Positions 5,668 through 7,152 of a stretch of 7,152 nucleotides of DNA are shown here, piece by piece. Origin of the DNA: Akkermansia sp. GTDB taxonomy: Bacteria; Verrucomicrobiota; Verrucomicrobiia; Verrucomicrobiales; Akkermansiaceae. The stretch lies in contig JAIFNK010000040.1 in NCBI GenBank assembly GCA_020047775.1, forward strand, positions 1-7,152, in the 5' to 3' direction. Positions within the stretch are counted from its first letter, which is position 1; every line of letters starts with the position of its first letter. The notes beneath the pieces were generated by a model. That model had not been told where the DNA came from, did no database searches, and saw nothing but the letters and a program-made list of their open reading frames with translations. A program made the translations under genes and the position numbers.

Positions 5668-6405
5668 ATGCCCGTTCCGTCCGATGAAATCCTTCTGGTC
5701 ACGCCCGTGTGGAATGATTCCGCGCGGTTGGCTGGCTTCGGAGCGGAACTTGCCAAGGCACTCGCGGAGTCGCCGCTGCCGATCCGCTGGGTGATCGCGG
5801 ACGACGGGTCGGGTGCGCACGAACGCGAGCCGCTCCAGCAGCTGACCGCCTGCTTCGCCCTGGTTTTCCCCAATGTGAGCCTTCATTTCGCTGCGGGACA
5901 TTTCGGCAAAGGATCGATCGTCAGGGAGGCATGGGCCTTGTCGCCGGAGCCGGCGTGGCTCGCCTTCGTGGACGCGGACGGCAGCGTCTCCGCGACGGAG
6001 TTGTTACGGCTGACCCAAACGGCGGTGACCACCGGCACCTCGGCGCTGGGGATCCGCAAGCGCACGGCGACGACCGGACTGGAGGAAGGTCCATGGCGGG
6101 GCTTGATTCATCGCGGCTACCTGTTGGCGGCACACTTGATCCTCGGCCTGCGATGCGCGGACCCCCAGTGCGGGGCGAAAGTGCTGCACGCCGCGAGTTA
6201 CCGCCGCATCGCCGGCGGGCTTCGCGAGAACGGCCTGGCCTTCGACTCCGAGTTGCTGTGCACCCTCAAGCGGGACGGGACGGATTGGCTGGAAATTCCC
6301 GTGACTTGGATTGAAAAAAAGGGCGGCAAGGTGAATCCGTTGGTGGATGGGTGGAAAATGTTGGCCGCCCTGTTCAGGATCCGCAGCCGCCAGTCGCCGG
6401 ATTGA
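5668..6405 (+). CDS. Family 2 glycosyltransferase resembling polyprenyl (dolichyl)-phosphate sugar synthases
   Basis: The 245-residue protein is a single GT-A domain. Motifs in order are: LLVTPVWND (9-17), VIADDGSG (42-49; nucleotide-binding Asp), AFVDADGS (99-106; the metal-binding DxD), LRCADPQCGAKVL (~161-173; the D-x-QCG-K segment typical of dolichyl-phosphate mannose/glucose synthases), GLAFDSELL (~188-196) and a closing EIPVTWIEKKGGKVNPL. Such enzymes move a sugar from UDP- or GDP-sugar to a polyprenyl phosphate at the cytoplasmic face of the membrane. There is no C-terminal membrane domain, so it is probably cytosolic or peripheral. Sugar and lipid cannot be read from the sequence. The divergent agl23-like gene, a GT-C type protein, is a plausible user of its product. 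The ATG at 5668 fits the family's usual N-terminus. Confidence 0.88.
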   Translation: MPVPSDEILLVTPVWNDSARLAGFGAELAKALAESPLPIRWVIADDGSGAHEREPLQQLTACFALVFPNVSLHFAAGHFGKGSIVREAWALSPEPAWLAFVDADGSVSATELLRLTQTAVTTGTSALGIRKRTATTGLEEGPWRGLIHRGYLLAAHLILGLRCADPQCGAKVLHAASYRRIAGGLRENGLAFDSELLCTLKRDGTDWLEIPVTWIEKKGGKVNPLVDGWKMLAALFRIRSRQSPD

Positions 6406-6462
6406 TCGGCAGGCGGCAGTTGAATGCTGGTCAAACGGAAATCCGTCTGCCACGGTTTGCGC

Positions 6463-6999
6463 ATGTTCAAAAAGCCTCTTTTCATTTTGCTTGCCGGGCT
6501 GCTCGCCTGCACGATTCCGGTGTCCGCCCAAAACACTCCGGGAGACGCCGAACCTACTAACAAAACCGGTGATTCCGCCGGCCCGAGCCGGTTCTGGCAG
6601 TCGTCCCTGAGCGGCGGCCACTTCATGGTCGCGCTCGACCGCATCGCTTCCGTCAGCCGCCATAAATACGTGTTGGATGGTTCCCTGATCATCGACGAGG
6701 TCACGGTGGACACGGTCGGTCAGGCGCTCGCGCGGTTTTATTACATCACGCCGATCACCGATGCCGCACCGGGAAATTCGGTGGCCGGGATCGTGGACCG
6801 CGGGCGCGAGCTCGTGGACAAGGCCGCCGACCGCGTCGGCACGGACGTGCAGGACATGGTGGTGAAAAAATACCCGTTGACCAGCCATGCGAAGTCCATC
6901 GAATACCGGGTCCTCTCGGCTGCCACACTCTCCGCCCTGTATGACAGCGTCCGGTCGTCCTGGGAAACCGGCCGCGGGCGCAAGTTCACCGGGAAGTAG
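6463..6999 (+). CDS. Small exported protein of unknown function
   Basis: I do not recognise a family. The ATG at 6463 gives 178 residues beginning with a clear signal peptide: MFKKP, a hydrophobic core LFILLAGLLACTIPV, and a likely signal peptidase I site after VSA (residue 22), leaving a mature N-terminus of QNTPGDAEP. The sequence LLAC at residues 13-16 is close to a lipobox, so a lipoprotein cannot be excluded. The mature part begins with a disordered-looking, Asn/Asp/Pro-rich linker (about 23-43). A compact domain follows (SGGHFMVALDRIASVSRHKYVLDGSLIID..., no cysteine) and then a basic C-terminus, RGRKFTGK. An upstream in-frame ATG at 6424 would add MLVKRKSVCHGLR ahead of the signal peptide and is less likely. 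The gene lies 57 bases after the GT2 gene in the same direction and may share its transcript. Its job is unknown; an envelope role follows only from the signal peptide. Confidence 0.75.
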   Translation: MFKKPLFILLAGLLACTIPVSAQNTPGDAEPTNKTGDSAGPSRFWQSSLSGGHFMVALDRIASVSRHKYVLDGSLIIDEVTVDTVGQALARFYYITPITDAAPGNSVAGIVDRGRELVDKAADRVGTDVQDMVVKKYPLTSHAKSIEYRVLSAATLSALYDSVRSSWETGRGRKFTGK

Positions 7000-7152
7000 T
7001 CACGGCTGGATTTCCACGACGGACGAAACCTGCGGGGCCTGCGGGATGGTCAGGACCACCGCCCGGAAGCTGCTGTTCTGGTTTTCCACGGAGGTGGGCG
7101 GTTTGGCGTTGGTCAGGGTCCATGTGCCGGACTCGGAAATCCGGCGGAGGGT
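7000..7152 (-). CDS. C-terminal fragment of an unidentified protein, cut by window edge
   Basis: The minus strand reads open from the window edge for 50 codons to a TGA at 7002-7000. The visible residues include RRISESGTWTLTNAKPP, ENQNSSFRAVVLTIPQAPQV and SSVVEIQP at the end. Third positions are strongly G/C, as in the other genes here, which supports real coding. The alternating Val/Thr/Ser pattern suggests beta structure. A short near-tandem repeat in the DNA (CCTGCGGGGCCTGCGGG, 7029-7045 on the plus strand) encodes PQAPQ. The stop codon abuts the stop of the convergent exported-protein gene, with no base between them. The family cannot be named from this fragment. Confidence 0.7.
   Translation of the reverse strand, partial: TLRRISESGTWTLTNAKPPTSVENQNSSFRAVVLTIPQAPQVSSVVEIQP

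Noticed and set aside
6424..6462. Earlier ATG for the exported protein
   Set aside because: It would place 13 residues ahead of a complete, well-formed signal peptide beginning at 6463; kept only as an alternative.
6004..6888. 294-codon minus-strand frame opposite the GT2 and exported-protein genes
   Set aside because: It spans two well-supported plus-strand genes and their gap, has no recognisable motif and has a mirror-frame composition.

Overview
This is a high-GC bacterial window. The gene content suggests a member of the Verrucomicrobia (Verrucomicrobiaceae-like): an Agl23-type GT-C membrane protein, an RES/Xre-type antitoxin, an ApbE without a signal peptide, no recognisable Shine-Dalgarno sequence at most starts, and short palindromic repeats at gene junctions. 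That placement is an inference from gene families and style; no rRNA or other phylogenetic marker is present.

Layout. (1) Positions 1-364, minus strand: the first 121 codons of an Xre/MbcA/ParS-type antitoxin, cut by the window edge. It has no stop inside the window. Its partner toxin would be expected beyond position 1. (2) 365-725: an intergenic stretch with a possible antitoxin promoter and a dubious minus-strand frame. (3) 726-3095, plus strand: a compact cluster of fabF (3-oxoacyl-ACP synthase II), a hotdog-fold acyl-CoA thioesterase overlapping it by 4 bases, and rsmI (16S rRNA 2'-O-methyltransferase). (4) 3118-3197: an 80-bp element made of three abutting perfect palindromes, each centred on ACATGT and enclosed by a short outer inverted repeat. 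It lies between convergent genes. (5) 3216-5606, minus strand: agl23-like (GT-C membrane glycosyltransferase-type protein) followed by apbE (FAD:protein FMN transferase). The 48-bp gap between them carries a second palindromic repeat, whose other copy lies at the thioesterase/rsmI junction. (6) 5668-6999, plus strand: a soluble family 2 glycosyltransferase resembling polyprenyl-phosphate sugar synthases, then a small exported protein of unknown function. (7) 7000-7152, minus strand: the last 50 codons of an unidentified protein, whose stop codon abuts the previous stop with no gap.

How the genes fit together. FabF and the thioesterase look translationally coupled and probably act on acyl chains. 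The divergent agl23-like gene and GT2 gene suggest a lipid-linked sugar module, in which the cytosolic GT2 loads a sugar on a polyprenyl phosphate and a GT-C enzyme uses it on the far side of the membrane. RsmI is a housekeeping rRNA modification enzyme, and ApbE attaches FMN to a flavoprotein that is not in the window. No large undescribed multi-gene system is evident. The most unusual features are the structured non-coding elements.
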